From positions 1 to 49,886 of the forward strand of contig JMRP01000020.1 in NCBI GenBank assembly GCA_000708525.1: a stretch of 49,886 nucleotides of DNA, read 5' to 3'. Origin of the DNA: Cyanobium sp. CACIAM 14 (GTDB lineage: Bacteria > Cyanobacteriota > Cyanobacteriia > PCC-6307 > Cyanobiaceae). Shown here one piece after another: positions 15,999 to 25,328 of this stretch. The notes under the pieces were generated by a model, which was given only the letters and a program-made list of their open reading frames with translations, was not told where the DNA came from and did not search any database. Position numbers and translations under genes: made by a program. Each line of letters opens with the position of its first letter. Position 1 is the stretch's first letter.

Positions 15999-17246
15999 GT
16001 GCTCCGAAGCGGACCAGGGGGCGAGGATCGGCCGATCGCCGGAGTCCGTCATGCCCCTGCCGTCGCTTCCCGCCAGGGCCTTCCCCCCCTGGCCCTGCTC
16101 TGCGCGGGTCTGCTGCCGGCCGGCGTCACGGCTCCGGCGCGGGCCGAGGACCAGCTCACGCCGGTGCTGGCCTCGGTCCTCGCCACCCCGGCCGCCGCGC
16201 CGATGGGGGATGGCCGCTGGGTCCTGCCCTACGAACTGGTGCTCACCAACGTCACCGCCGTGCCGCAGACGCTCGAATCCCTGCAGGTGCTTGATCCGGC
16301 GCGCTCCGCAGGCCCGCTGCTGACCCTCAGCGGCGCCGCCCTCAGCGGGAACCTCCAGCTCCCCGGTGCCCACGGCACGACGGTGCTGGGACCCGGCCAG
16401 AGCGCCGTGCTGCTGATCAATGCGAGCTTCGGCTCCCGCGAGGCGCTGCCGCAGCGGCTGATCCATCGGCTCACGGTCAGCAACGCCGGCGGGGTGCCGG
16501 ACCTGCCGCGCCGCAGCGACGAGGAGGTGGCCCCGGCCGTGGTCGATCGCCGCGAACCGGTCGTGCTGGCCGCTCCCCTGCGGGGGGACCGCTGGGTGGC
16601 CGCCGCCTCCTGCTGCAACTCCTACCACCGCAGGTCGGTGCTGCCGGTGAACGGGGCCCGCCATCTGGCCCAGCGTTTTGCCATCGACTGGATCCAGCTG
16701 GAACCCGGCAACCAGCTGGCCAAGGGCGATCCCTCCCTCAACAGCAGCTATCCCCAGTTCGGCCGGGAGGCGCTGGCAGTGGCCGAGGCCACCGTGGTGC
16801 ATGTCCAGGACGGCCTGCCGGAGGGCAGGCCCGGCACCTTCGCGCCCGGAGTCACGGCCGCCAATGCCGACGGCAACAGCGTGGTGCTGGATCTCGGCGC
16901 TGGCCGCTTCGCCCTCTACGCCCATCTCCAGCCGGGCAGTCTGCGGGTGAAGGTGGGCGACCGGGTGCGCCGCGGCCAGGTGCTCGGCCTGGTGGGCAAC
17001 TCCGGCAACAGCGACGCCGCCCATCTGCATTTCCATGTGATGGATGGCCCCTCCCCCCTGGCCTCCAACGGGCTGCCCTATGGGATCGACCGCTTCGAGG
17101 TCACCGGCCGGGCCGTGTCCTCGACGGATCTGGATGCGGAGCTGCGCACGCCCCTGAAGCCGGTGCCCGTGCTGCCGGTGCCCGGTCCTTCGCTGCGCCG
17201 GAACCAGCTCCCGACCGATCTGCAGGTCGTGCGCTTCCTTCCCTGA
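15999..17246 (+). CDS. Exported M23-family (LytM-like) metallopeptidase
   Basis: A protein of about 415 aa with a hydrophobic export segment (LALLCAGLLPAGVTAPARA, then ED), an all-beta N-terminal region, and a C-terminal M23 domain: HLAQRFAIDW carries the first His/Asp pair and HLHFHVMDG the HxH zinc ligand. GLVGNSGNSDAAHLHFH is classic for the family. M23 enzymes cut peptidoglycan peptide bridges in the periplasm. The start is uncertain: GTG 15999 is in frame, but ATG 16051 in another frame would give an ideal signal peptide if the seven-C run at about 16083-16089 had eight Cs. Confidence 0.85.
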   Translation: MLRSGPGGEDRPIAGVRHAPAVASRQGLPPLALLCAGLLPAGVTAPARAEDQLTPVLASVLATPAAAPMGDGRWVLPYELVLTNVTAVPQTLESLQVLDPARSAGPLLTLSGAALSGNLQLPGAHGTTVLGPGQSAVLLINASFGSREALPQRLIHRLTVSNAGGVPDLPRRSDEEVAPAVVDRREPVVLAAPLRGDRWVAAASCCNSYHRRSVLPVNGARHLAQRFAIDWIQLEPGNQLAKGDPSLNSSYPQFGREALAVAEATVVHVQDGLPEGRPGTFAPGVTAANADGNSVVLDLGAGRFALYAHLQPGSLRVKVGDRVRRGQVLGLVGNSGNSDAAHLHFHVMDGPSPLASNGLPYGIDRFEVTGRAVSSTDLDAELRTPLKPVPVLPVPGPSLRRNQLPTDLQVVRFLP

Positions 17247-17280
17247 CAGGGGAAGTCATCCGCCCGGGCCTCTTTCTGCC

Positions 17281-17685
17281 ATGCGACTCCTTCTCCCCCT
17301 CACCCTTGTCTGGGTCCTGCTGCTCCCCGAGGCCCTGGCCGGCAGCCTGGAGCAGTGCCGCAGCCTCCGGGAACGGCGGGAGGCCCTGGCGGCCGAGGCC
17401 ATTTCGGCGGAGATCGCCCTGGTGCAGGAGATGCGCAGCCGTCTCTGCCCGGAGCTGCACCGTCAGGCCGATGGGGCCAATGCCAACCGACAGGAGTTCA
17501 CGCCCATCGATTACCAGGCCCTGCTGCTCTGCCGGCGACGGGCCGAGCAGCTGATCGAGCGCACGCGTCCCGTGCACTACCGCAACCGGCTCGGCTTCAC
17601 CTACTACACCGAAGCCGGCGCCGATCTGGCCAGGCAGGCCGATGCCCGGGCCAGGGAGATGGAGCGGCAGGCCTGTGCCGGCTGA
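17281..17685 (+). CDS. Small exported helical protein
   Basis: A 134-aa protein with a clear signal peptide (MRLLLPLTLVWVLLLPEALA, then GS). The mature part is helical and rich in Arg, Ala and Glu, with four cysteines (EQCRSL, RLCPEL, LLCRRR, QACAG) that could form two disulfides in the periplasm. It lies 34 bases after the peptidase stop on the same strand and may share its transcript. The family is not recognised. Confidence 0.7.
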   Translation: MRLLLPLTLVWVLLLPEALAGSLEQCRSLRERREALAAEAISAEIALVQEMRSRLCPELHRQADGANANRQEFTPIDYQALLLCRRRAEQLIERTRPVHYRNRLGFTYYTEAGADLARQADARAREMERQACAG

Positions 17686-17690
17686 GCGGC

Positions 17691-18104
17691 TCAGGGAACG
17701 GCGGGCTCGGCGCTGCACCCGCCGCGGTCACGGCAGAGGCGCTCGAGCGAGGGGCGGCCGGTGATCGCCAGCCGCCAGCGGGCCCACAGCCCGTAGAGCG
17801 CCTCCAGCAGCGGCCTCAGCAGGGGCCAGCGGGTGGGGGCATAGAGCCAGCCCAGACCCACCGCGGCGTAGGCCTGGCGGAACACCTCCAGGTCGCGGAT
17901 CACGACCCCATCGGCGCGGAGGGCATGCATGCGGCCCATGGCCTCGGCGTAGCTGACGCCGCCGTAGGAGGCCGGGTCGTAGGCGGGATCGTCCACATCC
18001 ACGAAGGCCAGCCGGCCCCGGCCCCGATCACGTCGGCGCAGGGTCTCCACCTCCCGCTGGCAGAGGGGGCAGCCGCCATCGAACAGCAGGGTGAGCTCGG
18101 CCAT
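17691..18104 (-). CDS. DCC-family (DUF393) thiol-disulfide oxidoreductase-like protein
   Basis: A 137-aa protein with the DCC signature at its start: LLFDGGCPLCQREV, holding the CxxC pair at about residues 13-16. Later come FVDVDDPAYD, MHALRADG and LYGLWARWR, usual for the family. These small proteins have a thioredoxin-like core and presumed redox activity; substrate unknown. The start at ATG 18104 puts the motif at the N-terminus as in relatives. It converges closely (5 bases) on the preceding small exported protein. Confidence 0.88.
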   Translation of the reverse strand: MAELTLLFDGGCPLCQREVETLRRRDRGRGRLAFVDVDDPAYDPASYGGVSYAEAMGRMHALRADGVVIRDLEVFRQAYAAVGLGWLYAPTRWPLLRPLLEALYGLWARWRLAITGRPSLERLCRDRGGCSAEPAVP

Positions 18105-18276
18105 GGGGCAGAAGAAGGGCGCGGTGCCTCCGGCCCGGTCCGGGCCGCGGCGCTCCAACCCTAGAAACCGCCGCGAACAGCCGCGGCCGCCCTGCCTTCG
18201 CCTCCGGCCAGGCGTCGCGGCGGCCTGCAGCCACGGCCAGACTCCAGCCGCAAGCTCCCACCCCGCCCCAGCTCCC

Positions 18277-19110
18277 ATGCCTCTCTCCCGCCAGGACGCG
18301 CTGCAGCCCTGGCTGCGCCGGGATCCGAAGCTGATCCGGCGGCTGATGCCCTTCTGGGCCTGGCTGTACCACCACTACTTCCGGGTGGCCAGCGATGGCT
18401 GGGAGAACATTTCCGCCAGCGAGCAGGCGCTGTTCGTGGGTTCCCACAACGGCGGCCTGGCGGCGCCCGACATGCACATGGTCATGTACGACTGGTTCCG
18501 CCGCTTCGGACTGGAACGCCCGGTGCTGGGCCTGGCCCATCCCAAGGTCTGGCTGGGCTATCCGCCGCTGGCCGATCTGGCGGCCCGCACCGGCGCCATT
18601 CCCTACCACCCGCGTCTGGCCCTGGCGGCCCTGGAGCAGGGGAACAGCCTGCTGGTGTACCCCGGTGGCGGACAGGACACCTTCCGCCCCCATCGCCACC
18701 GCGGCCGCATCCATTTCGCCGGCCGCACCGGCTTCCTGCGCCTGGCGATCTGGCATGGTCTGCCGATCGTGCCGCTGATCTCCTGGGGAGCCCATGACAC
18801 CCTGCTGGTGCTCGAGGATCTCTATCCCCAGTTCCGGGCGCTCCACGAGCGCGGCATGCCCTGGCCGTTCGGCATCGACCCCGAGGTGATGCCCCTCTAC
18901 ATCGGCCTTCCCTGGGGGCTGGCGCTGGGGCCGCTGCTCAACCTCCCCCTGCCGGCGCGGATCCACACGCGGGTGTGTGCCCCGATCCGCTTCGAGCGGG
19001 CCGGCCATGCCGCCAGCCGCGACCGGGCCTACGTCCAGGCCTGCTACCGGAGGGTGACGGACACGATGCAGGCCGCCCTCGACCGGCTGGCGGCGGAGGC
19101 TCAGCGGTAG
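18277..19110 (+). CDS. Lysophospholipid acyltransferase-like protein
   Basis: A 277-aa protein of the PlsC/DAGAT-like acyltransferase superfamily. FVGSHNGGLAAPD holds the catalytic-type His with a downstream Asp (spacing longer than the classical HX4D), and LVYPGGGQDTFRP is the glycerol-phosphate-binding block (like FPGG/YPGG in the diacylglycerol acyltransferase branch). A hydrophobic helix (LMPFWAWLYHHYF) near the start suggests membrane association. It probably acylates a lipid; the acceptor cannot be read from sequence. The 3' end overlaps the convergent next gene by 10 bases. Confidence 0.82.
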   Translation: MPLSRQDALQPWLRRDPKLIRRLMPFWAWLYHHYFRVASDGWENISASEQALFVGSHNGGLAAPDMHMVMYDWFRRFGLERPVLGLAHPKVWLGYPPLADLAARTGAIPYHPRLALAALEQGNSLLVYPGGGQDTFRPHRHRGRIHFAGRTGFLRLAIWHGLPIVPLISWGAHDTLLVLEDLYPQFRALHERGMPWPFGIDPEVMPLYIGLPWGLALGPLLNLPLPARIHTRVCAPIRFERAGHAASRDRAYVQACYRRVTDTMQAALDRLAAEAQR

Positions 19111-19718
19111 CGGTCCGGCGCCACGTAGCGCTGGGAGGGGATCCGCTGCGGCGAGGTTCCCGACCCCAGGCGCTGGGGCAGGGGATCCCGCTGGCGCCGC
19201 AGTTCGGCCAGGGAGCGGGTTTCCCCCATCGCCAGACCGGTGAGCATCGGCAGTTCCTGCTTCAGCTGGTTCGCCGGTTTGGGGTTCACGAAGCGGAAGT
19301 TGAGGGTGGTCTTGTCACCGGAGCTGTCGTAACCCACCACCGTGAAGTAAAGATCCGCCGTCCGGCCGGCCTTGGAGCCGGCCAGGGCGCCTCCCACCAT
19401 CCCGCCCACCAGACCGACCGGTCCGAGCAGGATCCCCCCGGCGATGGCGCCGGCCGTGCCCCCGCCAACGGCCCCCACGGTGCCGTTGGTGCTGTCGTAG
19501 CCCTCCTGGCCGCCCGCATACCACCGCGCGACCCGTCCGATCGGAATGAACGTGTTGAGGCCGCCGATGCCGTTGGCATCGACATTGATGCTGCAGGGGT
19601 TGTTGCCGCAGAGGGCCTGGTAGGTGGTGGCCGCCGCCGGGGCGGGAAGCAGCAGAGCCAGCAGCACCGGGGAGGCGAGCGACGCCCTGATCCAGGGCCG
19701 CGCCGTTGCGTTGGTCAT
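19101..19718 (-). CDS. Exported protein with glycine-zipper segment
   Basis: A 205-aa protein with a signal peptide (LASPVLLALLLPAPAAA). The mature start has two cysteines (LCGNNPCSI). A glycine-zipper-like hydrophobic stretch (TAGAIAGGILLGPVGLVGG) follows at about residues 88-112, of the kind that inserts in membranes or self-associates. The C-terminal third is basic and Pro/Arg-rich. The family is not recognised. Outer-membrane or periplasmic location is likely. Confidence 0.7.
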   Translation of the reverse strand: MTNATARPWIRASLASPVLLALLLPAPAAATTYQALCGNNPCSINVDANGIGGLNTFIPIGRVARWYAGGQEGYDSTNGTVGAVGGGTAGAIAGGILLGPVGLVGGMVGGALAGSKAGRTADLYFTVVGYDSSGDKTTLNFRFVNPKPANQLKQELPMLTGLAMGETRSLAELRRQRDPLPQRLGSGTSPQRIPSQRYVAPDRYR

Positions 19719-19826
19719 GGGTCCCAGAGTGAGGGTGCCCAGTCAATCGGCGTCCCGCTCCGGCGCAATGGGGCGAGGCGTCGGGTTGATGACTGGATGT
19801 GACTGCGGGCCCACCCGGGCCGGGGC

Positions 19827-20975
19827 TCAGCTGAGCTGGGTGCGGAAGCGGGACACGCTGAAGGCCATCAGGGCCAGCGCCATCAGCGTCAGGGCCAGCA
19901 CATGGGGCCAGAGGGCCTCCAGCCCCACACCCTTCAACTGCATCCCCCGAATGATGGTGATGTAATGACGCAGCGGATTGAGCAGCGAGATGGCCTGGAA
20001 GAAGGCCGGCATGCTCTCGATCGGGGCGATGGCGCCCGAGGTCTGCACCAGGGGCAGGTTGATGAAGAACGCCGTGAGCAGCACCTGCTGCTGGGAGCGG
20101 CAGACCGTGGCCAGCAGCGTGCCGATGCCGATGCCCACGAACAGATAGAGGCCCGACAGCAGCAGGAACAGGGGCAGATGCCCCCGGAACGGGAGGCCGA
20201 ACACCGTCCGCCCCAGCACCAGGGCCAGGGCCACGTCCACCTGGAGCAGCACGAACAGGGGCACGATCTTGGCGAGCAGGATCTCCCAGGCGCTGGCGGG
20301 GGTCATCAGCAGCTGCTCGAGGGTGCCCGTGTCCTTCTCCCGCACCAGGGCCACGGCCGACACCAGCGAGGCGATCAGAGTGAGCACCACGCCCATCACG
20401 CCCGGCACGAAGAACCAGCTGCTGGTCAGGCCGGGGTTGTAGAGAAACGTCACCGCCGCGCTCACCGGTGGCGGCCGGGCCGTGGTGAGCGATCCCTCCG
20501 GCCGGAAGCGGCGCAGGATCTGCTGGATGTAGCCGTTGGCGAGGCCGGCGGTGTTGGCGTCCACCCCGTCGATGAACACCTGCACCTCGGCGGAACGCCC
20601 GGCGGCCAGGTCGCGACGGAACTCGGGAGGGATCACCAGTCCGGCGGTGAGGGCGCCCCGTTCCACCATCCCCGCCAGCGCGCGCTCCGAGCGGGGACGG
20701 GCGGCTTCCAGGAACACCCGGTTCTCCGTGAGGGCCGAGACCAGTTCCCGGCTGGCGGACACCCGGGCGTGATCCACCACCCCCAGCGGCAGGAAGCGCA
20801 CGTCGGGATTGAGGGCGAAGCCGTAGACGAGCAGCTGGATGGTGGGGGGGATCAGCAGCAGCTTGATCAGCTGCCGGTCCCGCAGGATCTCCTGGACCTC
20901 CTTGCGCAGCAGGGCCAGGAAACGGGAGTCCAGAAACCGGAGGGCCCAGCCCCGCAACCGCCGCAGGCGCCTCAT
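19827..20975 (-). CDS. ABC-2 type export permease (distal)
   Basis: A 382-aa ABC-2 permease like the YbhR/YhhJ group: a cytoplasmic N-terminus, a first membrane helix (LIKLLLIPPTIQLLVYGFAL), a large outer domain of about 140 residues (VFIDGVDANTAGLANGYI), then five helices with the family segment LVREKDTGTLEQLLMTP between them. It starts inside the stop of the upstream permease (ATGA), so the two are translated together and likely form a heterodimer. It is the last gene of the export operon. Confidence 0.92.
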   Translation of the reverse strand: MRRLRRLRGWALRFLDSRFLALLRKEVQEILRDRQLIKLLLIPPTIQLLVYGFALNPDVRFLPLGVVDHARVSASRELVSALTENRVFLEAARPRSERALAGMVERGALTAGLVIPPEFRRDLAAGRSAEVQVFIDGVDANTAGLANGYIQQILRRFRPEGSLTTARPPPVSAAVTFLYNPGLTSSWFFVPGVMGVVLTLIASLVSAVALVREKDTGTLEQLLMTPASAWEILLAKIVPLFVLLQVDVALALVLGRTVFGLPFRGHLPLFLLLSGLYLFVGIGIGTLLATVCRSQQQVLLTAFFINLPLVQTSGAIAPIESMPAFFQAISLLNPLRHYITIIRGMQLKGVGLEALWPHVLALTLMALALMAFSVSRFRTQLS

Positions 20976-22090
20976 CGGCCGGCTCCATCGTCCAGCTGCA
21001 TGGGCCCGAGCGAACGGCAGGCCGCCGCGAACAGCACCACGGCGCTCACCATCACCACCAGCACATCCAGGGCCACCCCGGGCCAGCCGGTGCCGCGGAC
21101 GTAGGCGTCACGGCTGATCAGGATGAAGTAGCGGGCCGGCACGACCGCCGACACCAGCGAGAGGGGGAAGGGGATGTTGCTCACCGGGTAGATGAAGCCG
21201 GAGAGCAGCAGGGCGGTGAGGAAGCCGATCAGGGACACCCCCTGTACGGCGGCGTTCTGGCTGGCGCTGCGCACCCCCAGGAGCAGGCCGAAGGACACCG
21301 CCGAGGCCAGATAGGCGGCGGTGCCCACCAGCAGGGGGGTGGGATCGCCGGCGAAGCCGACGTGGAAGATGAGACTCCCCAGGCCCATCACCACCAGGGC
21401 CATGGCACCCCCGACCAGCAGGTAGGCCATGGCCTTGCCCAGGAGCAGTTCCCCTGCGCCGATCCCGGAGGCATAGACCTGCAGGATGGTCCGCTTCTCC
21501 TTCTCCCGGACCATGGCGATCGCCGCCAGCAGCGACGGAAAGATCCACAGCACCACCGCGTACACCCCGGGCACGATGTAGAGGGATTCCTTGCGGCCCG
21601 GGTTGAACCACAGCCTGGTGCGGGCCAGCACCGGCTGGGTGGCGTCGACCAGCCCCCGATCCCGCAGGAAGAACTCCGTGGTGGCCTGGAGGCTGTTGCG
21701 GATCACCCGGGCGTTGTTGGCGTCGGTGCCGTCCACCAGCACCTGGATGCTGGCGGTCTTGCCGGCCTTGAGACGGCGGCTGAAGTCCGGCGGGATGATC
21801 ACGGCGGCCCTGGCCTCGCCCCGATCGAGCGCCTCCACCGGGTCGTCACCCTGCCAGCGGCTGGGCTGGAACTGGTTGGTGGCGAACAGCCGGTCGGTGT
21901 AGGAGCGGCTGAGCGGGCTGCGGTCCAGGTCCTGCACCACCACCGGGATGTGCTTCGTCTCCAGCCGGATGGCGAAGCCCAGGATCAGCAGGCTCAGAAG
22001 CGGCAGCAGGAAGGCCAGGCCCAGGGTGAGCCGGTCGCGGCGGAACTGCAGCAGTTCCTTGATGCACTGGGCGCGAATGCGGCTGTTCAT
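20972..22090 (-). CDS. ABC-2 type export permease (proximal)
   Basis: A 372-aa ABC-2 permease with the same plan as its neighbour: N-terminal helix (LTLGLAFLLPLLSLLILGFAI), extracytoplasmic domain (QVLVDGTDANNARVI), then MVREKEKRTILQVYASG and C-terminal helices. The ATG at 22090 overlaps the ATPase stop by four bases (ATGA). With the ATPase and HlyD-like protein it makes a YbhGFSR-type exporter of drugs, lipids or other hydrophobic compounds; substrate unknown. Confidence 0.92.
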   Translation of the reverse strand: MNSRIRAQCIKELLQFRRDRLTLGLAFLLPLLSLLILGFAIRLETKHIPVVVQDLDRSPLSRSYTDRLFATNQFQPSRWQGDDPVEALDRGEARAAVIIPPDFSRRLKAGKTASIQVLVDGTDANNARVIRNSLQATTEFFLRDRGLVDATQPVLARTRLWFNPGRKESLYIVPGVYAVVLWIFPSLLAAIAMVREKEKRTILQVYASGIGAGELLLGKAMAYLLVGGAMALVVMGLGSLIFHVGFAGDPTPLLVGTAAYLASAVSFGLLLGVRSASQNAAVQGVSLIGFLTALLLSGFIYPVSNIPFPLSLVSAVVPARYFILISRDAYVRGTGWPGVALDVLVVMVSAVVLFAAACRSLGPMQLDDGAGR

Positions 22091-24087
22091 GGCTCCGCCT
22101 CCAGGGCCCCCGCCGCTTCCGCCGCCGCCGTCCGCTGCACCGTGCCGATGAAGGCGTCCTCCAGGGAGAAGGGAATCTGGCGCAGGCTGAGGATCTCGAT
22201 GCCGGCCTCCCCGAGTTGCCGGCGCACCAGGGCCAGCTCCGGCCCGGCGTCGTCCAGTACCAGGTGGAGGCGGTCGGCGAACCGGCTCACCCGCCAGGGT
22301 TCCCAGTGGCGGCGCAGCACCTCGGCGCTCCGCTGGTCGAAGCCGGCAGGCACCTGGAGCTCGAACAGGCAGCCGGGCTGGGCGGCCTTCACGGCGCTGG
22401 GGGTGCCTTCGATCACGCTGCGGCCGGCCACCAGGAAGCAGAGGCGGTTGCACTGCTCCGCCTCCTCCAGGTAGTGGGTGGTCACCAGGATGGCGGTGCC
22501 GGAGCGGGCAAACGCGTTGATCAGGCGCCAGAACTGGCGCCGGGCCACGGGGTCCACGCCGGAGGTGGGCTCATCGAGGAACAGCACCTGGGGGTCGTGC
22601 AGCACGGCCGCCCCGAAGGCCACCCGCTGCTTCCAGCCTCCCGGCAGCTGACCGGTGGGCAGGTCTCCCTGGCCCTCCAGCCCGCAGCTGGCCAGCACCC
22701 AGTCGATCCGTCGGCGGCGCAGGGCGCGCGGGATGCCGTAGACACCGGCGTAGAAGGCCAGGTTCTGGCGGATCGAGAGGTCGTCGTAGAGGGTGAACCT
22801 CTGGCTCATGTAGCCGATCCGGCCCAGCAGCTCGCGGCTGCGCAGCCGGCTGGTCTCCCCCGCCAGCGACACCTCGCCGGCGCTGGGCTCCAGCAGGCCG
22901 CAGAGCATCTTGATGGTGGTGGTCTTGCCGGCGCCGTTGGCCCCCAGCAGGCCGAAGATCTCGCCGTAGCCCACCTCCAGATCCACCTGGCGCACCGCCT
23001 GGAAGCCGCCGAAACTGCGGGACAGGGCCCGGGCGGCGATGGCCGGGTCTGCCCGTCGCGGGCGCCCGCCGCTGCGGGGGAAGGCCAGAGGCAGGGACTG
23101 GACGCCCTCCTGCCGCAGGCGGGTGACGAAGACGTTCTCCAGGGTGGGCAGGGTGACCTGCAGGTCCTCCACGGCCAGACCCTCGCGAGCCAGCCGCCCA
23201 CGCACCTCGGCTGCACCCCGCGCGGCATCGCTCACCAGCACGTCCAGCCGGTCGCCGAAGGTCTGCACATCGACGATGCCGCCCGGCGCGGGGCCGTCCG
23301 CTCCGCTGGCCTCCTCGAGCAACGCCTCGGCCCGGGCCCGCTCGGGGCAGCGCAATTCCAGGCGGGTGAGGCCCAGATCCCGCTTCAGGGCTGCGGGCGT
23401 GCCGATCTGGCGGATCCGTCCCTCGTGGATCAGGGCGATGCGGTGACAGCGCTCCGCTTCGTCGAGGTAGGGAGTGGCCACCAGGATCGTGACGGAGGCG
23501 CCGGCCAGCCGCGCCAGCACGTCCCAGAACTCGCGGCGGGACACCGGATCCACGCCCGTGGTGGGTTCGTCCAGCAGCAGCACCTGCGGCCGATCGATCA
23601 GGGCGCAGCAGAGGGCCAGCTTCTGTTTCATGCCGCCGGAAAGCTGCCCTGCCAGGCGTTCGCCGAACGGAGCCAGCCCCATCAGCTTCAGCAGCTCCTG
23701 CCGTCGCTGCCGGAAGTCGCCCTCGGCCACCCGCCGCAACCCCGCCACGTAGCGCAGGTTCTCCACCACGCTCAGGTCGGGGTAGAGGGAGAAGGTCTGA
23801 GTGAGGTAACCCACCCGTGAGCGGGCCTGGCGAGGGGCCTGGCCCAGCACCCGCACCGTGCCGGCGCTGGGGGCCAGCATCCCGGCCAGGATGTGGAAGG
23901 TGCTGGTCTTGCCGGCGCCGTCGGCACCGATCAGGCCGAAGATCTCGCCGGCGCGCACCTCGAAGTCGACCCCCCGCACCGCGACCACGCTTCCATAGCT
24001 TCTGTGCAGCGCCTGCACGTCGAGCACGACGTCGCCGCCTGTGGCCAGCGCCTGCCCACCGGGTTCAGCGGCTGAGGATCTCGGCAT
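22087..24087 (-). CDS. ABC exporter ATPase with two fused nucleotide-binding domains
   Basis: A 666-aa ATPase. NBD1 (about 15-240) has Walker A GADGAGKTS, signature LSGGMKQKLALCCAL and Walker B LLLDEPTTGVDP. NBD2 (about 340-570) has GANGAGKTT, a signature reading LPGGWKQRVAFGAAV (Pro in place of Ser, Trp in place of Gln), and LFLDEPTSGVDP. A C-terminal domain follows each. One polypeptide thus supplies both ATP sites, which may be unequal given the altered second signature. The start at ATG 24087 removes a non-homologous upstream extension; it overlaps the HlyD-like gene by 23 bases. Confidence 0.92.
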   Translation of the reverse strand: MPRSSAAEPGGQALATGGDVVLDVQALHRSYGSVVAVRGVDFEVRAGEIFGLIGADGAGKTSTFHILAGMLAPSAGTVRVLGQAPRQARSRVGYLTQTFSLYPDLSVVENLRYVAGLRRVAEGDFRQRRQELLKLMGLAPFGERLAGQLSGGMKQKLALCCALIDRPQVLLLDEPTTGVDPVSRREFWDVLARLAGASVTILVATPYLDEAERCHRIALIHEGRIRQIGTPAALKRDLGLTRLELRCPERARAEALLEEASGADGPAPGGIVDVQTFGDRLDVLVSDAARGAAEVRGRLAREGLAVEDLQVTLPTLENVFVTRLRQEGVQSLPLAFPRSGGRPRRADPAIAARALSRSFGGFQAVRQVDLEVGYGEIFGLLGANGAGKTTTIKMLCGLLEPSAGEVSLAGETSRLRSRELLGRIGYMSQRFTLYDDLSIRQNLAFYAGVYGIPRALRRRRIDWVLASCGLEGQGDLPTGQLPGGWKQRVAFGAAVLHDPQVLFLDEPTSGVDPVARRQFWRLINAFARSGTAILVTTHYLEEAEQCNRLCFLVAGRSVIEGTPSAVKAAQPGCLFELQVPAGFDQRSAEVLRRHWEPWRVSRFADRLHLVLDDAGPELALVRRQLGEAGIEILSLRQIPFSLEDAFIGTVQRTAAAEAAGALEAEP

Positions 24088-25267
24088 CGGCGGGCATCCC
24101 CGGTTTGGCGTAGCCCCCCGGGGCGGTGATGGCCAGCTTGACGCCGAACACCTGCCGCACCCGGTCCTTGCGGAAGTAGATGTTCTCGGGGGTGAAGGAG
24201 GCCTGGGCGTCGATCTCGGCCACCCGGGCCGCCAGCGGACGGTCGGGAGCGGAGTCGAGGAACACCCGGGCCTCCTGGCCGGTGCGGACCCGGCCGATGT
24301 CCCCCTCGGGGATGAAGCCGCGGAGGTACACCGTGGCCGGATCGAGCAGGGTGAGCAGGGTGCGGCCATTGGTGACCACCGCTCCCGGCTCGACGCTGCG
24401 GGCGATCACCACGCCGCGGATCGGCGAGCGGATGGTGAGGTAGGCCAGCTGGGCGCGGATCCGCTCCTCCGCCGCCAGGGCGGCGCCGACCTCGGCGGCG
24501 CTGGCCCGGAGCTGGGCGCGGGCCTGCTGCAGCTGGCGGCGCAGGGCCGCGAGCTGGGCGCCGCGGATAGCGGGGTTGTAGGCACTGGAACGGGCCAGGG
24601 TGAGGGCGCCGCGCGCCGCCTCCACCTCCCGGGCCAGGGCCCGCACTGTGGCCTGGGCGCTGGCGTGGGCGGTGCGGTCCTGGTCGAGGGTCTGGCGTGA
24701 GGCCGCCCCTTCCCGGGTGAGCTGTTCGGTGCGGGCGGCGGTGACGCGGGCCAGTTCCAGCCGCGCCTCCCCCGCCTGCAGCTGCGCCTCCGCCGTCGCC
24801 AGGTTGGCCCTGGCCTGGAGGATGCGCCCCTGCTCGTCCAGCCGGGCCTGGGCCCTGTTCAGCTGCGATTCCTCGATCCGGCTGGTGGCCACCTCGATCT
24901 GGGAGCGGGCGTCCTGCTCCCGCTGTCGGGCGGCGGCCACCCGGGCCTGGGCCTCCCGCAGCTGGGCCTGCACCTCGTCGTCGTCCAGGCGCACCAGCAG
25001 CTGACCAGGAACGACGGCATGACCCTCTCGGACGGTCACCAGAGCCACTCGCCCGCCGACCCGCGCGCCCACATCGGTTTCATAACCTTCGATGCGACCG
25101 CTGAGCCTGAGGGGGCCGCTGCCGCCGCGGCCCAGGGCGAACCAGCCGGTCAGTCCGAGGGCCAGCAGGCCCAGACCGCCTCCGAGCAGCAGCCGCTGGC
25201 GCGATGGAAGCCGGGCCAGCCGCTGCAGCACCTTGGGGTGGGGGAGCTCGGCGACGATCGGTGGCAC
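24065..25267 (-). CDS. HlyD-family membrane fusion protein
   Basis: A 400-aa periplasmic adaptor that links the inner-membrane exporter to an outer-membrane channel. One N-terminal membrane helix (LLLGGGLGLLALGLTGWFAL), a lipoyl-like half (LSGRIEGYETDVGARVGGRV, LLVRLDDDEVQ), a long Ala/Gln/Arg coiled coil (about 120-290), then the second lipoyl half and beta barrel (LTIRSPIRGVVIARSVEPGA). The GTG at 25267 is the best start because the frame upstream runs into the divergent marC-like gene. First gene of the four-gene operon; the outer-membrane partner must be elsewhere. Confidence 0.9.
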   Translation of the reverse strand: MPPIVAELPHPKVLQRLARLPSRQRLLLGGGLGLLALGLTGWFALGRGGSGPLRLSGRIEGYETDVGARVGGRVALVTVREGHAVVPGQLLVRLDDDEVQAQLREAQARVAAARQREQDARSQIEVATSRIEESQLNRAQARLDEQGRILQARANLATAEAQLQAGEARLELARVTAARTEQLTREGAASRQTLDQDRTAHASAQATVRALAREVEAARGALTLARSSAYNPAIRGAQLAALRRQLQQARAQLRASAAEVGAALAAEERIRAQLAYLTIRSPIRGVVIARSVEPGAVVTNGRTLLTLLDPATVYLRGFIPEGDIGRVRTGQEARVFLDSAPDRPLAARVAEIDAQASFTPENIYFRKDRVRQVFGVKLAITAPGGYAKPGMPADAEILSR

Positions 25268-25328
25268 GAGGCTGGCCTGATCCTGCTGCCAGAGGCCGCC
25301 GCGGAGCAAGAACACTCCCGCGGCTCCG

